From contig RXJR01000009.1 of NCBI GenBank assembly GCA_003963305.1, positions 248,150-312,149 of the forward strand: DNA of 64,000 nt, read 5' to 3'. Each line of letters starts with the position of its first letter. Position 1 is the first letter of the stretch. A program made the position numbers and the translations under genes. The DNA is from Candidatus Melainabacteria bacterium (GTDB lineage: Bacteria > Cyanobacteriota > Vampirovibrionia > Obscuribacterales > Obscuribacteraceae). Shown one piece after another: positions 50,330-59,389 of this stretch. Under the pieces are notes generated by a model. The model saw only the letters and a list, made by a program, of their open reading frames with translations. It was not told the DNA's origin and ran no database searches.

Positions 50330-51826
50330 ATGGCTAGAATCAGAAAAGCTGCACAGCTGCAAGCGATTGCTTATCGCGCGGTTCCCGGTGCGCAATTCCG
50401 GGCCAAGTTACGCGAATACGACTCGGGATCGCAAGGTACCCTTTATGGTCTCTTTCTGTTCCTTGGTTTGATCGGCATTGTACTGTGCAGTTTCATGAAC
50501 TTTCTCGTGCCGTATTGCTTGCCACTGTTGATTTTGTTCGGCACATTGGCTTTCTTTTGCGTGTCCAGTGATTTGATCAGCATCGGCGAACGTGGCGTTG
50601 CTTTTCCGATTGCCAGCGGGTTTGGATTGGGCGGACGGACGATCCGTCTGTGGTCGGATGTTGAGTCTGTGGAAGTGATCTCGGCGCACGGCAAACTCGA
50701 TTCGCCCATACAGAAGGGTGGCAGTGCATTTCGGCTTGTTTTCAAATCTGGCGGGCATATTGTTTTGCCCTTGCAGAATTTCACCCGTGAAAGTGTGGGT
50801 TCATTTGTCGCGGCTTTGCAGGAGTGGGCAAAAGAGGATGCTCAGGTCGATCGTCAGCTTGAACATGTACCGCGTTTGTGGGAACTCGAGAACGGCGATT
50901 TCAGCGAAACAAGAGAGCTTTCCTACACTAAGTTCTGGGAAGAGGAACTGGCGAATAACTACAGTTTTACCGCGTTTGTGCCTCTGCAAGTAGGTCAGAA
51001 ACTTCGCAATGGTTCTCTTGTTGTCGTCAAACAAATTGCAGCTGGTGGTTTTTCTGCAATCTACACCGTGCATGACGATGAGCGCAGAATGTTTGTCTTG
51101 AAAGAGTCAGTCATACCAAACACGACCGATGAAAAGACTAAAGAGAAGGCGAAAGAACATTTTAAACGTGAAGCAGAAATTCTGATCAAGTTGGATCATC
51201 CTAATATAGCCAAAGTGGTCGACCACTTTGTTGATACTGCCCGCGATTACTTGCTTCTAGAGTACATTGAAGGTCCGGACGCAAGAGATCTGGCAAGACA
51301 TAAGGGTAAGCAGCCCGTTGCAAGCGTTTTGAAGTGGGCACTTCAGATGACGGATGTTTTGCACTATTTGCATTCGCAGACCCCACCCGTGATTCATCGT
51401 GATATATCGCCGGATAATATGGTCATCAATAAAGCTGGTGATGCTGTTCTGATCGATTTCGGTGCGGCAAATGAATTTGTTGGTGAGGCGACGGGTACTC
51501 TCGTCGGCAAGCAAGCATACATGTCGCCGGAGCAGATTCGTGGAAAAGTGACACCCCAAAGTGACATCTATTCGCTTGGTGCAACGATTCATTTTTTACT
51601 GACCGGTAAAGATCCTGAACCGCTTAGTTCCTCTCATCCTTCTCAAGTAGATGCTTCCATACCTGAGGAACTGGATGGTCTTGTGAATTTATGTACGCGG
51701 CTGGAACTGAGCGAGCGAGTCAAAGATGCTGCAGATCTTCAGTCTCGTTTGGCTGCACTCTCGCTTCTGGCAAATCAGAAGATGCCTGCTGCTGCCGGTC
51801 TTGATCGGGGTCATGATGATGTCTGA
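50330..51826 (+). CDS. Membrane Ser/Thr kinase 1 with PH-like domain (intact catalytic motifs)
   Basis: This roughly 498-residue protein has two membrane helices at about 40-80 and a PH-like domain at about 85-165 (WSDVESVEVISAHGK, FRLVFKSGGHIVLPL). The kinase domain (about 220-480) is complete: a glycine loop (AAGGFSAIY), catalytic Lys258 (FVLKES), HRDISPDN at 356-363, DFG at 376-378 and SPEQ. It is the only one of the four array members with fully canonical motifs. I chose ATG 50330, preceded by GGAAGCGAG; TTG 50282 is the longer option. Its 3' end overlaps the start of kinase 2. Confidence 0.88.
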   Translation: MARIRKAAQLQAIAYRAVPGAQFRAKLREYDSGSQGTLYGLFLFLGLIGIVLCSFMNFLVPYCLPLLILFGTLAFFCVSSDLISIGERGVAFPIASGFGLGGRTIRLWSDVESVEVISAHGKLDSPIQKGGSAFRLVFKSGGHIVLPLQNFTRESVGSFVAALQEWAKEDAQVDRQLEHVPRLWELENGDFSETRELSYTKFWEEELANNYSFTAFVPLQVGQKLRNGSLVVVKQIAAGGFSAIYTVHDDERRMFVLKESVIPNTTDEKTKEKAKEHFKREAEILIKLDHPNIAKVVDHFVDTARDYLLLEYIEGPDARDLARHKGKQPVASVLKWALQMTDVLHYLHSQTPPVIHRDISPDNMVINKAGDAVLIDFGAANEFVGEATGTLVGKQAYMSPEQIRGKVTPQSDIYSLGATIHFLLTGKDPEPLSSSHPSQVDASIPEELDGLVNLCTRLELSERVKDAADLQSRLAALSLLANQKMPAAAGLDRGHDDV

Positions 51827-53675
51827 GCAGTCGACAGGGGTTGTTCATGAAGAGCCGACTGGAGTAGTTCATGATGAACCGATTCGAGTTGTTAAAGATG
51901 AGCCGACTGTAGTTCATGACGAATCGATTCTAGTTGTTCAAGATGATCCGGCTGTTGTTCATGATGAACAGATCAGAGTTGTTCCAACTGAGCAGCCCGG
52001 ACTCGTTCATGAAGAGCCCGACGACGCTGTACATGCGAAGCCGACTCAAGTTGTTCAGAAAGAGCCAGCCGTTCATGGGCGCACTGTCGTTGCCGATAAC
52101 CTCTTTGCTTACCAGCAAACTGAAGTCCTGATACAGTACGGTCATTTAGAAGAAGACTTGCAGCAGCTTTCCCTTGCGACACAGCGTCAAAAGGAACGTG
52201 TTCAGGAATTGCAGCTAGCCATGATGATTGCAATTGCTGCTCCCTTCGTCACTATTGAAAGCCTTTTTGCCGCGGGAAAAGTCCTCTGTCCCTCTTTGTT
52301 GATCAGTTTTGCCAAAGCCTGCAACGTGATGCACCCGCACACTAGCGAGTTCTATCTGGAGCAGTCTCATGGGTTTATGTATGCCATTGGCGGACCCCTG
52401 CTGATTCTCTTTATTGTTCTGTTCGCCCTTTATCGATTGCACGCACTGGGACCATGGGGACCGCTCGCTCCGACTCATATCGGGCTGCTGCCATCAGGTG
52501 TACGTCGTCACTGGAAGAGTCTGTTCCTCGGTTGGACCCCAGGATTGAGACCGTGGGATGAAGTCAAATCTGTTGAGATTCGTGAGTATGGAAAAAAGAA
52601 ACATCGTAAACGCATCACGTTGCGATACGAAAAGAGGCGACCGCTGTCTATCGAGGTGACTGCTATCCGGCGCATGCCTGAGAAGGAGGCTCTAGCCAAT
52701 GCCCTCAGATATTATTTGCCATCGCATGTTAAAGGTGAATTGAACACTCTTTTGGAAAAAACTCTCCCCAGGCAAAACCGTTATACGGAAATCTGGACGC
52801 AGGCGCTTTTGAACCGCCCACAGCGATTGCTTCTGACGGCGCTCGCTCCGCAGACTGTTCTGCATGAGGGGCGCTATACCATCAAAGAGCAGATTGGTGC
52901 AGGTGGACAGGGTACTGCATATTTAGCTTCCGCTGATGGACTGATACCTGAAGTAGTGCTGAAAGAGTATGTATTGCCAGACCACAATAACGTGCATGAC
53001 AGACGCCGGGCTCTCAAACGACTTGAAGATGAAGTGCAGATTCTCAGCCGCCTGAATCATTCTCAAATAGTCAGGCTGCATGATGTTTTCATTGAGGATC
53101 ACCGAGCTTATCTGGTTCTCGATTATATAGACGGACCGTCTTTGAAATCAGCAGTTATCAAAGATGGAAAGTTGGATGTTTTGAAGACGCTGGAACTATC
53201 TCTGCAGATGTGCTCAATGTTGAAATACTTACATTCTTTGTCACCGCCTCTGGTGCATCAAGATTTTACACCTGATAACTTGTTGCTCACCAAATCTGGT
53301 GTCCTTAAGCTGGTCGATTTTAACGTAGCGAAGGAAAGCGCGACTACGAAAACCAGTCTGGTAGTGGGTAAACAGTGTTATATGCCTCCGGAACAGTTCC
53401 GCGGTAAAACAAGTGTTCAGAGTGACATCTACGCGATGGGTGCTTCGCTCTATTTCCTCCTTGTCGGCTCGGAGCCTGAGCCTCTTACGTCTTCTCACCC
53501 GCGTTCTGTTTGTTCTGAGATCCCTGAAGAATTGGACCAGATTGTTGCTAGAGCTACTGCATTAGAACCGGAAAGCCGATACGCTTCCGCTCTGGAGTTA
53601 GAGCGCGACCTTCAGAAGGTTCAGCATGAACTTTTGTCTGCTCACAGGCAGAATTCATCCCTGCAGGAGGGCTGA
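51813..53675 (+). CDS. Membrane kinase 2 with N-terminal VVHDEP repeats (HQD/DFN motifs)
   Basis: This roughly 620-residue protein opens with eight or more copies of a 9-10 residue repeat such as GVVHEEPTGVVHDEP (residues 8-90). A coiled coil (110-135) and two membrane helices follow, with a PH-like domain (235-290). The kinase domain (353-600) keeps Lys384 (VVLKEY) and the catalytic Asp in VHQDFTPDN (482-484), but has DFN instead of DFG (502-504). It may be active with altered metal binding. The start is ATG 51813; the frame stays open upstream inside kinase 1. Its stop overlaps the next start (TGATG). Confidence 0.85.
   Translation: MMMSEQSTGVVHEEPTGVVHDEPIRVVKDEPTVVHDESILVVQDDPAVVHDEQIRVVPTEQPGLVHEEPDDAVHAKPTQVVQKEPAVHGRTVVADNLFAYQQTEVLIQYGHLEEDLQQLSLATQRQKERVQELQLAMMIAIAAPFVTIESLFAAGKVLCPSLLISFAKACNVMHPHTSEFYLEQSHGFMYAIGGPLLILFIVLFALYRLHALGPWGPLAPTHIGLLPSGVRRHWKSLFLGWTPGLRPWDEVKSVEIREYGKKKHRKRITLRYEKRRPLSIEVTAIRRMPEKEALANALRYYLPSHVKGELNTLLEKTLPRQNRYTEIWTQALLNRPQRLLLTALAPQTVLHEGRYTIKEQIGAGGQGTAYLASADGLIPEVVLKEYVLPDHNNVHDRRRALKRLEDEVQILSRLNHSQIVRLHDVFIEDHRAYLVLDYIDGPSLKSAVIKDGKLDVLKTLELSLQMCSMLKYLHSLSPPLVHQDFTPDNLLLTKSGVLKLVDFNVAKESATTKTSLVVGKQCYMPPEQFRGKTSVQSDIYAMGASLYFLLVGSEPEPLTSSHPRSVCSEIPEELDQIVARATALEPESRYASALELERDLQKVQHELLSAHRQNSSLQEG
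51837..52080 (+). repeat. Tandem repeats coding for VVHDEP-type units
   Basis: Units of 27-33 bases, with the core GTTGTTCATGATGA, repeat about eight times in kinase 2. The protein units alternate Val-Val-His/Lys/Gln with Asp/Glu-rich and Pro residues. The copies have diverged more than a recent slippage product would. Confidence 0.75.
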
Positions 53676-55144
53676 TGAAAGAAGAGGTTCTCGATCTGTC
53701 TGGAAATATCAGGAAGACTATTCACTATCCGAGCTACAGAATCAGCTCAGAGCATCCGCATCGCCTCTATCCTTTCTTTGATATTAGCATTCAAGCGTTT
53801 CATTGCATCCTTATCGTTTTTTTTCTGGAAGCCATCATGCTCGCTTCGGTGCATTTTGGCGGAACTCCTGAATTGGGAATGTTTTTAGCGGCCATAATTC
53901 CTTTCTCTGTTTTTTGTTCAGGAATTTTCTTACGTAATACCCGTCTGACTGTTTCTGAAGGTGGTATTTCGTTTCCTGTATTGATGGCTCCAGCGCTTAA
54001 CGGCAGGCTGTTTCGACCCTGGTCCGATTTGTTGTCTGTAGATTTGCACGAAACCAGAGACTCTCTCAACTATGTGAACGGCAATTCTTTGACTTTTACT
54101 TTTAAATCTGGAGGCTGCGTAAATATTGGCACCACTAGAATCCCTCGCGCCGATCTGCGTCTGTTGCAACAAAGTTTGATTGATAAAACAGATCTTTCTG
54201 CTGATCTGCCGGCATTAACAGACCTTGTTGCCCGAAACGACCTGGAAATATTCGATTCCCAGCTCTTTGTGTTTCTAAAGAAACACAGGCATGTTCTGTC
54301 TGATTCGTTTGGTGTGACGAACCATAATCTCTATGCAGCAGGCAAGCCGATTCTGAATAACGAGTTTATTGTCGAGAGAGTTTTGGCGGGTTCGGCAGGG
54401 CGCAGCGCTTATCTTGTCGCTGATGTGGCGAATGGACGGAACGTCTGCATGCGTGAATATGATATTCGCATGCTGGATGGTGATGCGCGCCTGCTCGCTG
54501 CGCAAGAATTGCAATCAACAGGCGAAATGTACAAAAATCTGCAGATTCCGTATCTGTTGAATTTGCTGGATGTGCGCCTCGAGAACGATAACTTCTATGT
54601 CTTTATGGAGCCACAATCAAAGAGCCTCAGGGAGTATCTGAAGAAGTCTGGGACCTTAGATGAGAAAGCTGTCTTGTCTCTGGCTTTGAAGTTGGCTGAG
54701 GCTGTCGACAGGCTTCAAAATTTGAATCCCCTTCTTACCATTGGCGGTATCAGACCTGATTCCATCGCATACAGCCCGGATGGTTCGACTTCAATCGGCG
54801 AGTTTGGTTTTGCCGATGATGTTTTAATGAAGTTTTCTAATCAGCTGCTTGTTGATGCACCATATGCGGCACCAGAAAGAATTTCTTCACGTCCCGGAAA
54901 TAGGAGTGATCTGTATTCAATTGGCGCCACCATGTACTTTGCTCTTACGGGCATAGATCCGATACCATTTGCTACGGCGCAGGTTCGCTCCAGTAAACCC
55001 AAAGTTTCTCAAACAACAGCTCTGCTAATTGAAGAATTGCTCAACCCCGACCCGACTCTGAGGGGAACCGTGCAAGAGTTGATAATGAAATTAGGGGGCT
55101 TTGTCTCAGTGACTGAAGCAGTCAGCGGAGGCGGGCATGAGTGA
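53675..55144 (+). CDS. Membrane pseudokinase 3 (lost catalytic residues)
   Basis: This 489-residue protein has the array layout: two membrane helices (about 40-85), a PH-like domain (90-170, FTFKSGGCVNIGTT) and a kinase fold (229-480). The catalytic residues are gone. The ATP Lys is Arg260 (VCMREYD), HRD is IGG (356-358), the Asn is Ser, and DFG is EFG (376-378). The fold markers YAAPERI and SDLYSIGATMYFALTG remain. It cannot be a normal kinase but could bind nucleotide or regulate a partner. The start overlaps the kinase 2 stop by one base. Confidence 0.83.
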   Translation: MKEEVLDLSGNIRKTIHYPSYRISSEHPHRLYPFFDISIQAFHCILIVFFLEAIMLASVHFGGTPELGMFLAAIIPFSVFCSGIFLRNTRLTVSEGGISFPVLMAPALNGRLFRPWSDLLSVDLHETRDSLNYVNGNSLTFTFKSGGCVNIGTTRIPRADLRLLQQSLIDKTDLSADLPALTDLVARNDLEIFDSQLFVFLKKHRHVLSDSFGVTNHNLYAAGKPILNNEFIVERVLAGSAGRSAYLVADVANGRNVCMREYDIRMLDGDARLLAAQELQSTGEMYKNLQIPYLLNLLDVRLENDNFYVFMEPQSKSLREYLKKSGTLDEKAVLSLALKLAEAVDRLQNLNPLLTIGGIRPDSIAYSPDGSTSIGEFGFADDVLMKFSNQLLVDAPYAAPERISSRPGNRSDLYSIGATMYFALTGIDPIPFATAQVRSSKPKVSQTTALLIEELLNPDPTLRGTVQELIMKLGGFVSVTEAVSGGGHE

Positions 55145-56864
55145 CGAATTAGTGCCACGCTCTGAGTCAGATTGCGAGCGCGTGCTGAATGAGGTCGCTA
55201 TGCCTCTGTTTGATTTACGAGACACTTCTTTGCAGGCTCTTGATCAATGCAATTCGACTGGTGGTGATCTGCAGAGTCAGTTGCTGCTTGCATATCGTGG
55301 CAGCGAAACGCCGGCGCGTGTTTTTTCGAGGTCGACTTTTGAATCAAATCAACTCGGGCTCTTCAAGTGGCTTCAAGCCTTTTCACCGATTCCTGTCGTG
55401 ATTGGTGCTATAGTCGGCTTCGAGCTACCGGCTGTTTTGATGGCATTCCATTTTGATGGTCTGTTTTTTAATACGTTGTTAGTTATCTTTGTCAGCGTGA
55501 CCATTGGTTCTTTGCTTGCGGTGTTACTCTTCAGCGTTTACATGAATCGACGTGGACGCACCACTGGCGAGCAGGGCGTGAAAGCTTCATTCGCCAGTGT
55601 CTTTGAGCCAGATCATATCGCTATCTCTCCACAGGGACTTAATTTGCAGTGGTCATCCAAGTGTTTTTCGCACATGGGTCTTGTATTGCCCTGGAAGCGA
55701 ATCGCTCTCGCTTATGTTGAGGAGCATGTGGATGCGGAAACAAATGAGTCATATGAAATTCTCTGTATTCGTGACAATATCGGCAAGGCTTTGCGACTGG
55801 ATTGCCGCGCATTTGCCAGCAGCGTACTGGTGAAGGCGCTGCAAAAGAGAGCACCGTGGGCGGTCAAGGCACCTCCAATGGTGCTGGCGTTGCAACCGGT
55901 GCAGTTGTTCAGGTGGCAATACTTGTTGCGCTGGTCTTATGACCTGTTCAGAACTTCATCGTCGCAAACAATGCTTGAGATCGGTGTCGGTTCTCTGCTT
56001 AAAAAGGATAAGTATAAGATTCTTGAAACAATTGACCTGCAACGGTTTGGAGTAGAGCACATCGCAGAAGTTTTGACGGGAAGTGGCGATAGGACATCGA
56101 CTGCACGATCGTACAAAGGGCTGAACTGCTATGACCAGAGTGAAAGTTCATGTTCTACTCAGGTGAAGGTACAGCAGTTCGTGCTGCCGCGTCAGCAGTC
56201 TGTAGTTGAATGGTATTGGATGTTGAACCATTTCGAAATGGATGTGCGTCGCCTCAGTGGCGTTAATAGCAATAACATAACGCGATGGTTAGATGTGTTT
56301 ATCGAAAATGGTTCGGCATTCGTCGTCACTGAATACGATGCTTCAAAAACGTTGCGTCAGATTGTTCAGGAGTCCGGTCCGTTATCTGAAGCGCGAGTGA
56401 GAGAAATTGCACTAGAAATGACAGAAGTTCTATTGCATCTGCATCAACTAGACCCGCCGTACGTGCATGGATCTTTCACGCCCGATGCCCTGGTACTTGC
56501 CGGAGAAGGATTTGTAAAACTGAACCAGTTTGCACTTGGGCGACATCTTGTGCCATCTAAAATGTTCTCCTCGTACTGTGATCGTCGCTACGCTTCTATG
56601 GAATTATTGCGCGATCGTCCAAGCGTGCAGTCAGACATATACTCGTTCGGATGTACACTCTATTATTTGCTGACCGGCGATGATCCAGAGCCTTTTCAGC
56701 ACTCCAATCCGAAACTGAAACGATCTGATATTTCGGACCGTTTTAACCAGATCGTCATGAAGGCAACAGAAACGTCTGCTGGTCGTCGTTTCGATTCAGC
56801 ATCGGAGATCAAGGATGCCATTCTCGAACTGGCAAACTCTGAAACAAGTTTGGTTTTGCTCTAA
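55137..56864 (+). CDS. Membrane pseudokinase 4 (lost catalytic residues)
   Basis: This 575-residue protein repeats the array plan: membrane helices at about 85-140, a PH-like domain at 155-245, and a kinase fold at 290-570. The substitutions are: ATP Lys to Gln346 (VQQFVLP), HRD to HGS (444-446, VHGSFTPDA, where Asn also becomes Ala) and DFG to NQF (463-465). The late fold features SVQSDIYSFGCTLYYLLTG are well kept. It is probably a non-catalytic scaffold. The ATG overlaps the end of pseudokinase 3 by eight bases with GGAGG upstream, so translation is coupled. Confidence 0.83.
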   Translation: MSDELVPRSESDCERVLNEVAMPLFDLRDTSLQALDQCNSTGGDLQSQLLLAYRGSETPARVFSRSTFESNQLGLFKWLQAFSPIPVVIGAIVGFELPAVLMAFHFDGLFFNTLLVIFVSVTIGSLLAVLLFSVYMNRRGRTTGEQGVKASFASVFEPDHIAISPQGLNLQWSSKCFSHMGLVLPWKRIALAYVEEHVDAETNESYEILCIRDNIGKALRLDCRAFASSVLVKALQKRAPWAVKAPPMVLALQPVQLFRWQYLLRWSYDLFRTSSSQTMLEIGVGSLLKKDKYKILETIDLQRFGVEHIAEVLTGSGDRTSTARSYKGLNCYDQSESSCSTQVKVQQFVLPRQQSVVEWYWMLNHFEMDVRRLSGVNSNNITRWLDVFIENGSAFVVTEYDASKTLRQIVQESGPLSEARVREIALEMTEVLLHLHQLDPPYVHGSFTPDALVLAGEGFVKLNQFALGRHLVPSKMFSSYCDRRYASMELLRDRPSVQSDIYSFGCTLYYLLTGDDPEPFQHSNPKLKRSDISDRFNQIVMKATETSAGRRFDSASEIKDAILELANSETSLVLL

Positions 56865-56866
56865 AT

Positions 56867-58072
56867 CTAACCGCGTATCGCTTTGGCTCGTCCGCGCATC
56901 TTTGCTGCTTCGGACTTATGATTAGTCTTTTCCAGAACATCAGCATAGCTATCTAAAATTGGCGACAGCGAAGCATGTTGTGGTCCATTTAGTTTCTCGG
57001 AAACTTTCACTGCATCGCTTAATAGAGGTGCTGCTTCGGCATATCTGCCTTGCTTGGCGAGTAAAGAGCTGAGGGCCAACTGGCAGCTCAAAAGATAGCC
57101 GCTGTTTTTTCCGTATGCCTTTTCGAATACTTCCAGTCCGTGATGATAGAGCGCTTCTGCCTCTTGCGCATTGCCCATTTTGATCAGGCATTGGGCCAGG
57201 TTGTCTGTGCGAGTGAGAGTTTCTGGTTTTTGCTCCCCTAAGACTTTCCTTGATATTTCCAGAGCGCGTCGGTAGAGAGGTTCAGCCTGAGCCGGTTTTC
57301 CTTCTTGAAGATAAAGTTTGGCAAGGTTTTCGCAGCTTGATGCAATAGCGATATGTGAAGGCGAAAGAATCTGTTCGCGTATTTGCAATGAGCGTTTGTA
57401 GAACTGCTCACCATAAGAAAGTTTGCCTGCTCCGGCGTAAGAGCCGCCCAATCCATCGAGCAAAGTTGCGAGCTCCAGATCTCCTTCTGAACCTCGCTTT
57501 TCGGTCATCTCCTGGGCTTGTTTCACAAGTATCTCGGCTGATTCCAGTTCTCGGTGAGTTTGATAGAACGCCGACAATTTGGCAAAACTTGATGTAACGG
57601 CGCTGCGATCTTTCATCATTTTGTCTGCGTAGGCGAGAATTTTATTGCTCAGCGCATCAGCTTTGGCTTGATTGCCCGCTTTCAAATAGAAGTGGCACAT
57701 CTTTCCAACACTGGCGATAACTTCTGGATTGTCTGCACCCATCGCCTTTTGCTTGATAGCAATTGCCCGTTCAAACAAAGGCTCTGCTTTCGCCGATTGT
57801 CCTCGAAAGTTGTACAAAACGCCGAGATTGGTCAAACTCGATGCAAGACGCAAATCTTTGTCACCGAAGCCCTCGGCTTCCTTCAAAGCTTGTTTAAACA
57901 AACGTTCGGCTTGTCCCCAGCTGGCCTGGTCGTAAGCTTTAGCCCCTTCCGTACTGTACTTGTTCCATTCTTCTTCTCCTGCCAATGATGCTTGCGCTGT
58001 GAGCGCACAAAGCACAGCGGTAAGTGAGGTGGCGGCAAATGTAGATCGCATATACAAGAATGGCTTTGTCAC
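56867..58072 (-). CDS. Secreted kinesin-light-chain-type TPR protein
   Basis: This protein of about 401 residues has a signal peptide (STFAATSLTAVLCALTAQA). Regular TPR units of the 42-residue kinesin-light-chain type follow: AEPLFERAIAIKQKAMGADNPEV, GEQFYKRSLQIREQIL, AEPLYRRALEISRKVLGE and AEALYHHGLEVFEKAYGK. I chose GTG 58072 because AGGAG lies eight bases before it; the ATG at 58120 has no such site. The gene is convergent with the kinase array, only two bases apart. It is probably a binding scaffold in the envelope or periplasm. Confidence 0.78.
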   Translation of the reverse strand: MTKPFLYMRSTFAATSLTAVLCALTAQASLAGEEEWNKYSTEGAKAYDQASWGQAERLFKQALKEAEGFGDKDLRLASSLTNLGVLYNFRGQSAKAEPLFERAIAIKQKAMGADNPEVIASVGKMCHFYLKAGNQAKADALSNKILAYADKMMKDRSAVTSSFAKLSAFYQTHRELESAEILVKQAQEMTEKRGSEGDLELATLLDGLGGSYAGAGKLSYGEQFYKRSLQIREQILSPSHIAIASSCENLAKLYLQEGKPAQAEPLYRRALEISRKVLGEQKPETLTRTDNLAQCLIKMGNAQEAEALYHHGLEVFEKAYGKNSGYLLSCQLALSSLLAKQGRYAEAAPLLSDAVKVSEKLNGPQHASLSPILDSYADVLEKTNHKSEAAKMRGRAKAIRG

Positions 58073-58207
58073 GGCGTTTGCTCCTGTGCTAATTCTAGCG
58101 CGTTCTGCATGACATCGCATTATGAGTTAATTCATCAAACAAAATTTGATTATCTAAATTGCATATAAAGGTGCATCGAAAGCCAATACAACAGGCTTCT
58201 GCAACTA

Positions 58208-59134
58208 TTAAATTTGTCCGGGTTCTTTCAGCCCCGCTCGTATTGTTTCTTCGTTGAACTCTTTGTGTGGCACGAGATCAGAGGGAAGCATCTCTGAATC
58301 GGCAAGAGGTTGACTGATTCCCTCAGACAGCATTCTGATCTGGGCAAATGCGGTGAGCGGATTGCGCATAGATTTTTCCGATGCTGCAGCGACCACATAG
58401 TGAGCTAGTGCCGGCACCGGAAGAATCAGGACAGGCTTTTTCATTACTTTCGCTACGCGTTTGACCGCTTTCGATAGCGTGATTTCCTCTGGTCCTACTA
58501 CTGCGCAAGTTTGTTTAGAGAGTCTTCCATCTGTTAATGAGGCAATAATGATCCGCACCATGTCTTCGACTGCGATCGGGCTCATCTTTTTTTCCAACAA
58601 TCCGACAGATGGAAACACCGCGACACCCGGCACTATGTCGAGGGTCCTTTTGATGCTGGTCAGCATGCTGTCGCCACTGCCGTAAATAATTCCAGGTTTG
58701 AGTATTGTGTAGTCAAGACCACTATTGCGAATTAGTTCTTCGGCTTCCCACTTTGATTTGTAATAAGCCGAAAACGCTCGAGGCCTTGCTCTTAAGTAAC
58801 TGACATAGAGGATCTTTTTGACTCCGGCTCGCAGAGCCGCGTTGATAACGTGTTTAGTCGCCTCCACGTGAATGCGATGGAAATCGCCGCTTTGAGATTC
58901 TCGATTGATGCCAACCAGGTGGGCGACCGCATCGCATCCCTGGAATGCCGCGTAGAGTTTTTTGTCATCGGTGTACTGGATGGGCGTAAACGCCGCGTTC
59001 GGTGTTTTGCGGATCTCCGGGTCGCGATTGTTGATGCCGCGTGCCAGTACTTTCGCGTACTGCCCATTGGCAACCAGGGTTCGCGCCAGGTGTGCCCCAA
59101 GGAAGCCTGTTCCGCCTGTTATTGCAACGATCAT
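58208..59134 (-). CDS. Atypical SDR-family NAD(P)-binding protein (NDUFA9-like)
   Basis: This 308-residue protein has the extended/atypical SDR fold. The nucleotide loop is TGGTGFLGAHLARTL. VAHLVGINRESQ follows, and the Tyr-Lys pair is in SAYYKSKWEAEELIRNS, with DYTILKPGIIYGSGD next. It resembles the NDUFA9 side of the family, whose members accompany complex I or act on lipid-linked substrates; the reaction is not known. AGGTG precedes the ATG. It is divergent from the second M16 protease. Confidence 0.82.
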   Translation of the reverse strand: MIVAITGGTGFLGAHLARTLVANGQYAKVLARGINNRDPEIRKTPNAAFTPIQYTDDKKLYAAFQGCDAVAHLVGINRESQSGDFHRIHVEATKHVINAALRAGVKKILYVSYLRARPRAFSAYYKSKWEAEELIRNSGLDYTILKPGIIYGSGDSMLTSIKRTLDIVPGVAVFPSVGLLEKKMSPIAVEDMVRIIIASLTDGRLSKQTCAVVGPEEITLSKAVKRVAKVMKKPVLILPVPALAHYVVAAASEKSMRNPLTAFAQIRMLSEGISQPLADSEMLPSDLVPHKEFNEETIRAGLKEPGQI

Positions 59135-59389
59135 TTTTGCACCTGAAAATCGCTATTGCACGACTAGCCTAACTCAGCGATGGATGTCGAGCAAGGTCGT
59201 TATCCTGTTACCCTGTCGCTCGCTCTGGCATACTTTACCAGCATCGGTGAGAGTCGACTTCCTGTTGTGGCTAATGACAACCGGCGGCGCGTAATGTTAT
59301 GTGCGAGAGCGGCAAAAACACTGGGATTAGCTGTGCCGATCCTGTATCGTTACTGTTCTTGCCAGATCTCGGAGCCAACAGCGAGAAAA

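Noticed and set aside
59180-59389. N-terminal extension of the second M16 protease
   Set aside because: The 70 residues are not M16-like, and the ATG at 59390 starts the fold properly. The extension lies in the divergent promoter region.
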